Shown: positions 18,801 to 27,959 of the stretch, in pieces
Numbering within the stretch: position 1 is the stretch's first letter
How the letters are laid out: each line of letters begins with the position of its first letter
Origin: Pelagihabitans pacificus
GTDB taxonomy: Bacteria > Bacteroidota > Bacteroidia > Flavobacteriales > Flavobacteriaceae
DNA: 64,000 nucleotides
Reading direction: 5' to 3'
NCBI RefSeq assembly: GCF_009371985.2
Contig: NZ_VIKU02000001.1
Location: 1,240,001 to 1,304,000 of the forward strand
The notes under the pieces: generated by a model
Told to the model about the DNA's origin: nothing
Databases searched by the model: none
The model's input: the letters and a program-made list of their open reading frames with translations, nothing else
Made by a program: the position numbers and the translations under genes

Positions 18801-19241
18801 CTAGTTAAACCATTGATTCCAAGGAATACGGCTAAGGATAAGGATGAGTCCCAGGCCATAGAAAATGGCGATACTCTTGAATTTTCTTTTGCCTTCCATA
18901 AACTTCTTATGGCGCGACCAGCCGATGGTAATCAGTACAATAGCGACGATATTGATAAAGGGATGCTCAACGGCCAACAAACGGGCCGGCGCGTTCAGTC
19001 CACCCATACCCAAAGTCTGGATAGCCTTTAATCCACTGGGGGAAATAAAGAATACGATAAGCCCGACTACCAGTTGAATATGTGATAGGATCAACGTGAA
19101 AAGGCTGAGTCGAAAATCTTTGTTCAGATTGAAGATTTTATTCCCCATCCATCCGATAAGGGCATTGGCCACGGCCAAGAAGAGGAGGGCGAGTACTATA
19201 TAGGCGAGATAGGAATGAACGGCTTGTATGGTTTCGTACAT
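18801..19241 (-). CDS. Small four-helix membrane protein (cytochrome b-like annotation)
   Basis: 146 residues, four predicted membrane spans: about 8-30, 45-66, 88-108 and 122-141. The family is widespread in Flavobacteriia and usually labelled cytochrome B. Histidines that could ligate haem are present in or near helices (VHSYLAY, LSHIQLVVG, EHPFINI), which supports but does not prove haem binding. Function unknown. It stands between the Oar-like receptor terminator and the DUF1080 gene. Confidence 0.8.
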   Translation of the reverse strand: MYETIQAVHSYLAYIVLALLFLAVANALIGWMGNKIFNLNKDFRLSLFTLILSHIQLVVGLIVFFISPSGLKAIQTLGMGGLNAPARLLAVEHPFINIVAIVLITIGWSRHKKFMEGKRKFKSIAIFYGLGLILILSRIPWNQWFN

Positions 19242-19283
19242 AGGTTTTGATTTTACGAACTAAATGTAATGATTTTTGGGCAT

Positions 19284-19312
19284 AAAAAACCCCGAACTTA
19301 AGTCGGGGTTTA
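19284..19312 (-). terminator. Rho-independent terminator of the Oar-like receptor gene
   Basis: On the minus strand an AAACCCCGA/TCGGGGTTT stem (arms about 19287-19295 and 19303-19311) closes a short loop and is followed by a run of T (complement of AAAAAA at 19284-19289). It sits about 40 bp past the receptor stop at 19348. Stem and T-run are seen directly. Confidence 0.85.
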
Positions 19313-19347
19313 GTCCTATGTATACATTTTCAAACCAACGGCTCAAC

Positions 19348-22300
19348 TTAATTGAATATATAACGGATACCCAATTGCGCCTGCCATCTAGAAGATTGTA
19401 TCCCTTCATCGTCGAACTCCAAAAAGTTGGGAGATCCGTCCAAATTAACGGCACCGGTATTCAAGTTGAAGGTAGGTACGTCCCCTGTAGATACGGTAGT
19501 CAATGGTCGAACTTCTTCACCCACAAACTTGAGCCTACCCCAATCCTTGTTAAGGAAGTTGGTAAAGTTGAAGATATCGGCAGATATTTGGAACGTATGT
19601 TTCTTCTCCCCGAAAGTTAAGCTAAAGTCCTGTAAAAATTTCAAGTCCACGATGTGGCTCCAAGGACCTCGGGTAGCATTTCTTTCGGCGTACGTTCCCC
19701 GTCTTTCACTTAGATAATCGTCATTTTCGATAAAGGCATCCAATGCGGCCCATTGTTCTTCCGGGGTTGCTATAATGTTTCCGCTACTGTCTGTCAAGTT
19801 TACGAGGCTGATTTCGCTCTGACTTGCCGGGACATAGATGAGGGCATTATCCCTAGAGTCATCGTTCAACAAGTCACGTCCTTCATTATAGACAAAGCTA
19901 TAGGGAGCCCCTTGAAATCCTTGGTATAACAGTCCCACTGTTGTTTTTAGATTGTCATTCCATCTTATTTGATAGGAGGCGTCTGCCACAATCCTGTTCC
20001 CCAGAGCAAAATCGGACCGCGTTACGGGCAGGTTGGAATTCTTACCGTTGACCGTTTGGATATTTCTCCATTGTGAACTGTTTTGTGATGAGGTACCATC
20101 AAAAATCTTGTTGGATTCCCCGTACGTATAAGACACCGACCCTGCAAAACCGTTTTCAAAAGGTTTTCTCAGGGTCAAGGTCAGGTTGGTCGCGTCGCCC
20201 CCTCCTGTATTGGATGCCAAGTAAATTCCTTGATAGGTGCCGTCGATCCTGTTGGAACGATTGTAAAACGGTCTGTTGTCGGCACCCTGATAGAATCCTT
20301 CAGGAGCCCCTATATTGAGATTTTCATAATAGATATCCGTAATAATATCGGTATACAAAAAGTCTGCTGAAAATATCAATCCTGCGAAAGGAAGCTTCTG
20401 ATCAACGGCTATATTGTATTTCATTACCTGTGGCAATTTGAAATCCTCGGCAATCAAATCGATATTACCCCCCAGACCGCCCGAACCAGGTGCTGGATCT
20501 TCAAATTGGTCATTGATGTTTGGTTCGAACTCCTGACCGAATTCGAACATAAAACCTCCGGTTACCCCGTTGTTATTATAGCTACCTCCTGGCCAAACCA
20601 GCGGTAATCTCGAGGTAAACACTCCAAGACCACCTCGAATCTGCGTTGATCTATTGCCATTGAGGTCCCAGTTGAATCCCAATCTTGGAGCAAACATGGC
20701 GGTACCGACTCCTTGGCCTACCCGTGCTCCCTGAAGGTTCTTCCCGGCGCCCTCTAACAATGCGACGGTTCGCGTATTGAAATCTTCATTGACCGTACCA
20801 TCTTCCCATCGCGGGATATCGATACGTGCACCCAAGGTCACCTTGAAATCGCTTGTCAATTGTATGTCATCCTGCACGTAAAAGCCTGCTTGAAACGTTT
20901 TAAAATCGGCAGAACCGCTCGATTCATCACCTACGGAACCGTTACCCACTAAAGAATACCCATGCTGATAAACATCGGCATCTTCACCTGTTAGGAATTG
21001 GTTGAGTCCACTGGATAACAGGTTACCATCGTCATCAAATTGATCTTCGAAGGTATAATCTCCGTAATTGAATGCGAAAAACAAGTTCTTAACCGTAGCA
21101 AACTCCAAGTTTGCCCCAAGGGTAACCGTATGGGCTCCGGCATATATTTCAAAATTATTGGTAATTGTCAAATAATCGGTGTTCAGCAAATTGGCCGTGG
21201 AAAAAGGCTCCGATCCAAATGAAATGGTACCGTTCCCATCCTGAATGTCAACGGTTGGAAAAGGGTCTCCTGATGGATCCCTATCATCTCGAACTGCCGT
21301 GTACCCGATTACCAAGTTGTTGCTAAACTTGTTTCCAAAACGTGAATTTAGCTCCAACGCCGTTGAATTGGTATTTGATTCAAAAAACTCGGAGCCGTTG
21401 ATAAAACCGATATTTCTATTTCCAGAACTTCTCGCCTCCAAATTTTCTGCTCCAACATAGCTGTGTCTCAAAGACATTTTATGGTTCTCATTGATATTCC
21501 AATCCAACTTGGCGACTACGGTATTACTTTCCAAAGTTCGGGTGTTGTTGTCGAAAATGCCAGGATTGTACCCGTAGTTGGTCTGTAAAAAATTACTGAG
21601 ATTTCCCAAATCGGCTTCTGAAGAGCGTCCAGTATAATTGCTAAAGATGAATGGCTGGGGGATTTCTGTCTCGTTTCGTTCATAATTAACGAAGAAGAAA
21701 AGTTTGTCCTCGACAATTGGGCCACCGATACGAACACCATACGTATTAGCCGAAAAATCGGAAACCTTTTCGCGCTCGTCTCCTTCGTTCACAAGGGCGG
21801 ACGGAGTTTTAGCAACCAAATTCTCGTTTCTTGTAAAGAAATATGCAGACCCCTCAAACTCGTTGGAACCGGACCTTGTTATCGCGTTCACCGAACCACC
21901 GGAAAATCCAGATTGTCTTACATCGAAAGGGGCGATATTGATTTGGAAAGTCTCAATGGCATCTACCGATAAAGGATTCACACCGGTTTGACCTCCATTG
22001 GTACCGGACCCTGCCAATCCAAATACGTCGTTATTCACCGCACCATCTATATAAATGGCATTGTAACGGTTATTCTGTCCTGCAAGGGAAATTGAAAACC
22101 CATCATCGCCCTCCGTTAACTGGGCTTGAGGCGTTAAACGCACAAAATCTGCCAAACTACGCGATGCGGCAGGGGTTACCGCAACTTGGCGTTGTGAGAT
22201 GTTGGTCTCCGTACCTGTCTTGTTGGCACCAAAAACCCCATTGGAAGTCGCCGTTACGACCACTTCCTCCAAGGCAGTAGCCGACTCGGCCAATTGAACA

Positions 22301-22611
22301 TCTATTTTATTGGTAGCACCGAGGTTCAGATAAATACCTTCTTTGGTATCCTCATTAAAACCAACGTACGAATAGGTTATCTGATACGGTCCTCCGGAAC
22401 GCATTCCAGATATGCGGTAGAATCCATCAAAATCAGTAGCCGCACCATATTTAGTGCCAGAAGGTGTATGCACTGCGACGACACTCGCACCAAATAGAGG
22501 CTCCCCAGTATTATCCGTTACTTTTCCACCGATAGCCGAGGTGGTAACACCCTGTGAAAATGCAATGGCGGTCATGAAAAACGCAACCAATGCGAAGTAC
22601 TTTTGTCTCAT
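19348..22611 (-). CDS. Oar-like TonB-dependent receptor
   Basis: 1087 residues from ATG 22611; a TTG 12 codons upstream would place charged residues before the signal peptide (RQKYFALVAFFMTAIAFSQ), so I reject it. Regulatory beta-sandwich at about 24-110 (IGGKVTDNTGEPLFGASVVAV, EEVVVTAT), plug at about 125-240 (SLAGQNNRYNAIYIDGAVNNDVFG; SGFSGGSVNAITRSGSNEFEGSAYFF) and a very long barrel ending LGIRYIFN. The plug wording matches the Oar/OmpA-related subgroup of TonB receptors, whose substrates are mostly unknown; Myxococcus Oar is linked to protein secretion and development signalling. Single gene with its own promoter-like region and terminator. Confidence 0.93.
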   Translation of the reverse strand: MRQKYFALVAFFMTAIAFSQGVTTSAIGGKVTDNTGEPLFGASVVAVHTPSGTKYGAATDFDGFYRISGMRSGGPYQITYSYVGFNEDTKEGIYLNLGATNKIDVQLAESATALEEVVVTATSNGVFGANKTGTETNISQRQVAVTPAASRSLADFVRLTPQAQLTEGDDGFSISLAGQNNRYNAIYIDGAVNNDVFGLAGSGTNGGQTGVNPLSVDAIETFQINIAPFDVRQSGFSGGSVNAITRSGSNEFEGSAYFFTRNENLVAKTPSALVNEGDEREKVSDFSANTYGVRIGGPIVEDKLFFFVNYERNETEIPQPFIFSNYTGRSSEADLGNLSNFLQTNYGYNPGIFDNNTRTLESNTVVAKLDWNINENHKMSLRHSYVGAENLEARSSGNRNIGFINGSEFFESNTNSTALELNSRFGNKFSNNLVIGYTAVRDDRDPSGDPFPTVDIQDGNGTISFGSEPFSTANLLNTDYLTITNNFEIYAGAHTVTLGANLEFATVKNLFFAFNYGDYTFEDQFDDDGNLLSSGLNQFLTGEDADVYQHGYSLVGNGSVGDESSGSADFKTFQAGFYVQDDIQLTSDFKVTLGARIDIPRWEDGTVNEDFNTRTVALLEGAGKNLQGARVGQGVGTAMFAPRLGFNWDLNGNRSTQIRGGLGVFTSRLPLVWPGGSYNNNGVTGGFMFEFGQEFEPNINDQFEDPAPGSGGLGGNIDLIAEDFKLPQVMKYNIAVDQKLPFAGLIFSADFLYTDIITDIYYENLNIGAPEGFYQGADNRPFYNRSNRIDGTYQGIYLASNTGGGDATNLTLTLRKPFENGFAGSVSYTYGESNKIFDGTSSQNSSQWRNIQTVNGKNSNLPVTRSDFALGNRIVADASYQIRWNDNLKTTVGLLYQGFQGAPYSFVYNEGRDLLNDDSRDNALIYVPASQSEISLVNLTDSSGNIIATPEEQWAALDAFIENDDYLSERRGTYAERNATRGPWSHIVDLKFLQDFSLTFGEKKHTFQISADIFNFTNFLNKDWGRLKFVGEEVRPLTTVSTGDVPTFNLNTGAVNLDGSPNFLEFDDEGIQSSRWQAQLGIRYIFN

Positions 22612-22674
22612 CTGTTCTCGTGTTTTATTTAGCTTAATTTTCCGCAAAAGTGCAGTATTTTTTGCCTTTCCGCA

Positions 22675-22704
22675 TTAAGCTAATGTTAAATTAGCTGGCG
22701 CAAA
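22675..22704 (-). promoter_or_regulatory. Putative promoter of the Oar-like receptor gene
   Basis: On the minus strand TTTG (complement of 22701-22704) is followed after 18 bases by TAGCTTAA (complement of 22675-22682), close to the Bacteroidota -33/-7 pattern TTTG-N19-TAnnTTTG. It lies about 65 bp upstream of the ATG. Match is partial. Confidence 0.4.
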
Positions 22705-22783
22705 TTTAACATAAAATTGGCAAGCCTGAATATTGAAAAACAGGAAGTTATCAGAGTTTATCAAGAAATACGGAAGTAGTATT

Positions 22784-24421
22784 TTATTTCTTAAAAGATT
22801 GCAACAACTGCATTGTAGAGGCATCGTGATCGCTAATTTCCGAACCCTGGATATCTTTCAAGATGGTCCCCGCCAGCTGTTTACCCAATTCTACCCCCCA
22901 CTGGTCATAGCTGAAAATATTCCAGACGACCCCTTGTACGAAAATCTTATGCTCATAAAGGGCGATCAAGGCTCCCAAGCTTCTAGGGGTAAGTTTCTCG
23001 ATCAAAATCGTATTGGTCGGTTTGTTTCCCTCAAATACCTTGAATGGAAGTAACTTTTGCAGTTCATTTCCCGACATATTCTTCGCTTGCAATTCGCTCC
23101 TCACCTCATCCTCGGTTTTACCGTTCATCAGGGCTTCGGTCTGAGCGAAAAAATTGGCCATTAGTTTCTGATGATGGTCGGTCTCACCATATAACGATTG
23201 TTTGAACCCAATAAAATCGGTAGGAATCAATTTGGTTCCCTGATGGATCAGTTGAAAAAAGGCATGTTGCGAGTTGGTACCCGGCTCGCCCCAAATGATG
23301 GTCCCGGTTTGGTAGTCGACCCGCTTTCCCTTCCGGTCGACGCTTTTACCGTTACTTTCCATAATTCCCTGCTGCAAATAGGCCGAAAATCGACTTAAAT
23401 ATTGGGAATAGGGAATGATTGCCTCCGTTTCCGCCCCATAAAAATTGTTGTACCAAACACTCAAGAGCGCCAGGACCACCGGAATGTTCTCATCAAAAGC
23501 CGTGGTTTTAAAATGCCTATCCATTTCATTGGCACCCTCGAGCAATGATTCAAAATGGTCATACCCGACGGCCAAGGCAATGGAAAGTCCAACAGCGCTC
23601 CAAAGTGAAAAACGGCCTCCTACCCAATCCCACATGGGAAATACGTTCTCCTGGGCTATTCCAAACTCGGCTATTTTTTCAGTATTGGTCGATACAGCGG
23701 CGAAATGCATGGCAATATCTTTCTGTGCGGCATGCCGTAAGAACCACTTCTTAATGGTGGTCGCGTTGCTTAGGGTCTCTTGGGTGGTAAAGGTCTTGGA
23801 TACAACGACAAAGAGCGTAGTCTCAGGGTTCAACTCCCGTAATACTTCCCGAACATGATCACCATCGACATTACTGACAAAATGTACCCTTAAGTGGTTT
23901 TTATAAAACTTGAGAGCCTCGGCAACCATTGCCGGCCCTAAATCAGAACCCCCAATACCGATATTCACCACATCGGTAAAGGGCTTTCCCGTAAATCCTC
24001 TTCTTTCTCCTGAAATCACTGATTCCGAGAATGTCTTCATATGGGCTCTAACCTTGTACACCTCCGGCACTACATTTTTACCATCCACCAAAATGGTATC
24101 GGTAGGTTGCGCCCGAAGTGCCGTATGCAGTACCGCCCTTCCTTCGGTCTCGTTGATGGTGTCCCCATCGAAGTATTTTTGGATAGCGGCTTTCAGTTGC
24201 ACCTCATCGGCCAAACGCATCAATAGGTTCAATGTTTCGTCCGTGATTCTATTCTTGGAAAAATCTACCAAAAAATTGTTCCATTTCAAGCTCAAATTAT
24301 GGGTCCTTTTTGGATCGGAAGCGAAGAGCTCCTTGAGCTGCTGCTCTTTGGTATCTTTATGGTGTTGTTGTAGTTTCTTCCAGGCAGCGGTTGTTGTAGG
24401 ATCGGTGCTAGCTAGTGCCAT
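22784..24421 (-). CDS. pgi: Glucose-6-phosphate isomerase
   Basis: Interconverts glucose 6-phosphate and fructose 6-phosphate in glycolysis and gluconeogenesis. 545 residues, the usual length. Family signatures are clear: [15 protein letters not shown], the phosphate-binding SKTFTTQET, the PROSITE-type [15 protein letters not shown], and [19 protein letters not shown] with the active-site region, plus a C-terminal [26 protein letters not shown]. It follows the M23 peptidase gene by 112 bp on the same strand. Confidence 0.97.
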   Translation of the reverse strand: MALASTDPTTTAAWKKLQQHHKDTKEQQLKELFASDPKRTHNLSLKWNNFLVDFSKNRITDETLNLLMRLADEVQLKAAIQKYFDGDTINETEGRAVLHTALRAQPTDTILVDGKNVVPEVYKVRAHMKTFSESVISGERRGFTGKPFTDVVNIGIGGSDLGPAMVAEALKFYKNHLRVHFVSNVDGDHVREVLRELNPETTLFVVVSKTFTTQETLSNATTIKKWFLRHAAQKDIAMHFAAVSTNTEKIAEFGIAQENVFPMWDWVGGRFSLWSAVGLSIALAVGYDHFESLLEGANEMDRHFKTTAFDENIPVVLALLSVWYNNFYGAETEAIIPYSQYLSRFSAYLQQGIMESNGKSVDRKGKRVDYQTGTIIWGEPGTNSQHAFFQLIHQGTKLIPTDFIGFKQSLYGETDHHQKLMANFFAQTEALMNGKTEDEVRSELQAKNMSGNELQKLLPFKVFEGNKPTNTILIEKLTPRSLGALIALYEHKIFVQGVVWNIFSYDQWGVELGKQLAGTILKDIQGSEISDHDASTMQLLQSFKK

Positions 24422-24533
24422 CTTATGATTTTAGGGTTTTCGAATCATTATATTATTCCCCGAAACGGGAAACAAAAGTAATCATTCTCCCTAGAAATCA
24501 GGAGCCCTTAACGAAATCGTAATCCGACGGTCA

Positions 24534-25820
24534 CTAATTGAGGGTCAGCATATCTTCGTTTTGTTCTTCCTCCGTCGGTTCGGGATAGACCATACAATCT
24601 AGCTGATCTTTTATCGGTTCGATATATTCATAGTAGCCGGGCTGTAAACTTTCAGCCAGCGGTTCGGCCTTGGGAAGATCTTCACGAAGCGGGTCTACTT
24701 GTCGACCATTTTTCCAAAAACGATAGCACACATGGGGGCCACTGGTATTTCCGGTCATACCTATCCAGCCGATAACATCCCCTTGACGTACAAAATCGCC
24801 TCTTTTCACTTTTTGTTTTCTCATATGAAGGTACTGGGTAGAATAGGTGCCGTTATGACGAATTTTTACGTACTTTCCATTGCCCCCCCTACGGGTCGAT
24901 TCGGTTACGGTACCATCTGCCGTAGCCAATATAGGGGTACCTACCGGGGCGGCATAGTCGGTTCCCCTATGGGGTCGGACGCGATTACCGTAATAACGGA
25001 TTCTTCTTTTCAAATTATACCGCGACGACAATCTGCCGAACTTTAGGGGAGCCCTCAAAAATGTTCTTCGCAGGTTATTGGCTTCTTCATCAAAGTAATC
25101 CACAATATTCTTCAAGGAGTCGTTCTCATAGGCAAAAGCATAAATAGGCCGACCGTTATGCTCAAAATAGGCAGCTTCGATTGGTCCGGCTCCCGCATAT
25201 ACCGAGTCGTTGATAAATTTTTCCTTATAAATCACCTTGAATTTGTCTCCTTTTTGAAGCTTAAAGAAATCAACGGTCCAAGCATATATTTCCGAAAGGT
25301 TGTTGGTTACATTGTAATCGATTCCCTGTGCTAGGATAGCTTCCGATAAGGATGTTTCTATAATGCCGGAGGCTTCCCGCTCCACGTACTTTACCTTTTT
25401 CCTTTCTTTATAGGCGACAACGCTATCCCGTAAATCCACGACCGTATAATTGATGGGGTCGTTCTCATAAATGAATACTTGTGCGGTTTCCGAAGTATCT
25501 TTTGATTGCAGTATCATATAGGGTTTCCCCACTCTAATTCTTCGAACGTCGAAGGTATCTTTAAAGTCTTGGGAAATCTTTGCGATTTTTGGATAGTCTA
25601 CCTTATAGGAAAGCATCAATTCGCCAAAGCTATCACCGCGTTTTACCGTATCGATCTTTACCTTAAAATCATCTAGATTGAATCCGAACTGTTTGGCGGT
25701 CACTTTTTCCACCACCTTTGTTACTTCGGCAATTTCTTTTTTTACGGGTTCCGACAGTTTCTCCTGTTTACAGGAAACGAAAAGACTAGTCAGTAAAACA
25801 ATGCCCCAGAATTTGTTCAT
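24534..25820 (-). CDS. M23 family metallopeptidase, lipoprotein
   Basis: 428-residue envelope peptidase. Lipoprotein signal KFWGIVLLTSLFVSCKQ. The C-terminal LytM/M23 domain has the zinc motifs RPHRGTDYAAPVGTPI (His and Asp ligands) and YLHMRKQ (HxH region, second His in QYLH), and GxTGNTSGPHVCYRFWKNG. The N-terminal half contains an OapA/LysM-like region (VKRGDSFGELML). It cuts peptide cross-links in peptidoglycan, probably for growth or division. Its ATG overlaps the TGA of the upstream tryptophan dioxygenase by 4 bp (ATGA), which implies translational coupling to a metabolic gene. Confidence 0.92.
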   Translation of the reverse strand: MNKFWGIVLLTSLFVSCKQEKLSEPVKKEIAEVTKVVEKVTAKQFGFNLDDFKVKIDTVKRGDSFGELMLSYKVDYPKIAKISQDFKDTFDVRRIRVGKPYMILQSKDTSETAQVFIYENDPINYTVVDLRDSVVAYKERKKVKYVEREASGIIETSLSEAILAQGIDYNVTNNLSEIYAWTVDFFKLQKGDKFKVIYKEKFINDSVYAGAGPIEAAYFEHNGRPIYAFAYENDSLKNIVDYFDEEANNLRRTFLRAPLKFGRLSSRYNLKRRIRYYGNRVRPHRGTDYAAPVGTPILATADGTVTESTRRGGNGKYVKIRHNGTYSTQYLHMRKQKVKRGDFVRQGDVIGWIGMTGNTSGPHVCYRFWKNGRQVDPLREDLPKAEPLAESLQPGYYEYIEPIKDQLDCMVYPEPTEEEQNEDMLTLN

Positions 25821-26791
25821 TTTACGCCTTTGGCTTTTTGAGGGTTAAAGATATGGTCTACCCATTGCTTTCCCCAATTATTTAACTCTTGTTTTGTATA
25901 CAGTTTAGGAAAAAAAACGACTTTTTGAAAACTTGGTGGTAAATACTCTTTCCAGTTCGTACCGCCAGTGGCATTGATTTCCTGTTTATCCTTACCCAAA
26001 TAACGGTGGGCAGATCCAAGATGCATCAGTGGCCAGTTTACATTTGCGTTGATATCCAGATTCTTTAACGCCTCAATAAGGACTTTATTATCTTGTTTTT
26101 CCTCGGGTAATTGTAGGAATTTGTGATAGATAGTGCTGTTTTTGACCTGCTTTGCGATTCGTATTAAACGCGGCGTGTAACGATACTCGAACTGTTTCAA
26201 GGTCAAGGTTTTTTCCCCGGTGGTAAGGTCGGTAGCTCCTTTTTTCCAATAAATATGCTCATAGAGTTCCTCAATGCTGTTTGAGGAAGAAAAAAGAGCC
26301 CTTTCGGTATGGTGGACCAAATTTTCCATCGGGGTCGCATAAATCTCAATCATTCTGTATTGGGCCGATTGAAATCCGCTTGCCGGTAAAAGTGCCATAC
26401 GGTATTGAAGAAACTGCTCCCGCTCCATACCTCTGATCATAATGCTAAAAGAGGAAATCAATGCCTGATAGTAACTATTGATCCTTCTTACCCGCTCGAT
26501 AAAAAAATCCAGATTCTGCGACTTGTCGTCGACCAGTTGTTTTTGTTCATGCAAGATCAGCTTGAAATAGAGTTCGGTAATCTGATGGTACATGATAAAA
26601 ATCTCTTCATCGGGGAAGTAGGTCCTTGGTACCTGTAAGCTCAACAATGTATCTAAATGGATATAATCCCAGTAGGTGAGATAGCGCTGGTATAGCAGAC
26701 CGTCTAGATAGGAGCTTAAGTCTTGTCCCGAATCCTTGTACTTTTCCTCAAGTTTTGAGATTTGGGATTCGATGTGCTCCTTCTTGTCCAT
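25817..26791 (-). CDS. kynA: Tryptophan 2,3-dioxygenase
   Basis: Haem enzyme that opens the indole ring of L-tryptophan to N-formylkynurenine, the first step of the kynurenine pathway. 324 residues. Motifs: LTYWDYIHLDTLLSLQ, HQITELYFKLILHEQ (substrate-side His), the haem-ligand region LMHLGSAHRYLG and TGGTNWKEYLPP near the C-terminus. The wording diverges from proteobacterial TDO but is the form usual in Bacteroidota. No other kynurenine genes are in the window. It lies 7 bp after the DUF3108 gene and overlaps the M23 peptidase by 4 bp, so the three form one operon. Confidence 0.93.
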   Translation of the reverse strand: MDKKEHIESQISKLEEKYKDSGQDLSSYLDGLLYQRYLTYWDYIHLDTLLSLQVPRTYFPDEEIFIMYHQITELYFKLILHEQKQLVDDKSQNLDFFIERVRRINSYYQALISSFSIMIRGMEREQFLQYRMALLPASGFQSAQYRMIEIYATPMENLVHHTERALFSSSNSIEELYEHIYWKKGATDLTTGEKTLTLKQFEYRYTPRLIRIAKQVKNSTIYHKFLQLPEEKQDNKVLIEALKNLDINANVNWPLMHLGSAHRYLGKDKQEINATGGTNWKEYLPPSFQKVVFFPKLYTKQELNNWGKQWVDHIFNPQKAKGVK

Positions 26792-26798
26792 ATGTAGG

Positions 26799-27587
26799 CT
26801 AATCCATTATTATCTTAAATTGATGTTTAAGTCCGTTATAGGCATCGAGATCTGCCTTAATGGCCCCAACCGCCAAATCTGCCTTGATCCTTATAGGAAT
26901 TCTGTTGTCATCGGTCGACACCCACAACGAAAGACTTTCTTTTTCCTTAAAGACCCTTCCGGACTGTACTAAAGGCCTAAATTTATAACATTCCACTTTA
27001 CCGAATTTGGTTTTCAATACTTCGGTGCCCAAATACTTGAGTTTAAAGTTGAATATACCGTCATCATCGTATAGCATCCTTAGCTTAACGGCCTCGCCTT
27101 CGACCAACTCTCCGGGATCATAATTGTTTCGAAGATAATAAAAAGCCGAGATCAAATCCTGTACGCTATCCTGAAGGTCAAAATTATGCTTTTTCTTGTT
27201 TTTTTTGTCGTTCAGAATTGCCTTGTCCTTTTCATGGTCGAAATCGATTTCAATATCCTTGGTATACCCCCCCTCGTAAATCTTTCTTATAAATCTATAG
27301 GGTTTACCATCTTTTTTCCCAAAATAACTTTCGTAGGTGTCGTCTACCTTGAAGAAGATGCTGGCCCATCCCGTAGTCTTGCCTTTTCCGACCACGTGGT
27401 ACACCGGAACATCTTCGATTTTGTCCGACTTTACGTGCAATGTGGCGTAACTGGCATTCAAAATGCCGTAGTGCATACGAAACTTTAGCCATTCCCCGGG
27501 CTTAAAGGCAGATTCGTTATTGTCCCCACCATTTTGCGCCCAGACTAACTGACCGGCCAAAATAAAAAATATGTAAAGCTTTCTCAT
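26799..27587 (-). CDS. DUF3108 periplasmic protein
   Basis: 262 residues with a cleavable signal peptide (RKLYIFFILAGQLVWAQN). The mature protein is beta-rich and matches DUF3108: FKPGEWLKFRMHYGILNASYATLHV at the N-terminus and VSTDDNRIPIRIKADLAVGAIKADL at the C-terminus. Homologues are found in the periplasm of many Gram-negative bacteria; role not established. First gene of the DUF3108-kynA-M23 operon. Confidence 0.9.
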   Translation of the reverse strand: MRKLYIFFILAGQLVWAQNGGDNNESAFKPGEWLKFRMHYGILNASYATLHVKSDKIEDVPVYHVVGKGKTTGWASIFFKVDDTYESYFGKKDGKPYRFIRKIYEGGYTKDIEIDFDHEKDKAILNDKKNKKKHNFDLQDSVQDLISAFYYLRNNYDPGELVEGEAVKLRMLYDDDGIFNFKLKYLGTEVLKTKFGKVECYKFRPLVQSGRVFKEKESLSLWVSTDDNRIPIRIKADLAVGAIKADLDAYNGLKHQFKIIMD

Positions 27588-27959
27588 AAACCGTTATTCG
27601 TGATAAAATTAGCAAAACAGCCAGAAAAACTGTTTTAACTTACAGTTAATAAAACAAATTTTATTCCAAAGTATTGTGCGAGAAAGTGAAGGTCACAAAA
27701 AAAGCCCTGATGAAACATCAGGGCTTTTCCTAAATAACCAACCAAACTTTAAATTATGAAAAACCAATACTTAAAGTTATAAGGGAACCACCCCTTATGC
27801 TGACAAATTTACTATATGATCCCTAGCTTGTAAACCCTTTTAACGTACTTTAACTATCCTCTTAACAGATATTTATCACTGTAAGGGAATTTTAGTCAAA
27901 ATTTTAAGATTTTTAGGGTAAGACGTCTTCTTCAAACTACGAGCCGGCTTTACCTCATA
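27588..27959. other. Intergenic region with terminator, hairpin and possible micro-ORF
   Basis: 372 bases between DUF3108 and hppD. It holds a strong terminator (27696-27728, listed separately). Just right of it is a leader-like stretch with an ATG at 27756 and a stop at 27780-27782 (eight codons, MKNQYLKL). A perfect 7-bp hairpin ATAAGGG/CCCTTAT (27779-27798) overlaps that stop. No longer coding frame is present. The leader-like stretch on the plus strand leads into no gene, so it may be a remnant or a small RNA. Confidence 0.4.
27696..27728 (-). terminator. Rho-independent terminator downstream of hppD
   Basis: AAAGCCCTGATG / CATCAGGGCTTT arms close a 3-base AAA loop. The minus strand has a run of seven T after the stem, the plus strand four. 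It lies about 230 bp after the hppD stop, so the transcript would carry a long 3' tail. It also faces the DUF3108 start. Confidence 0.85.
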
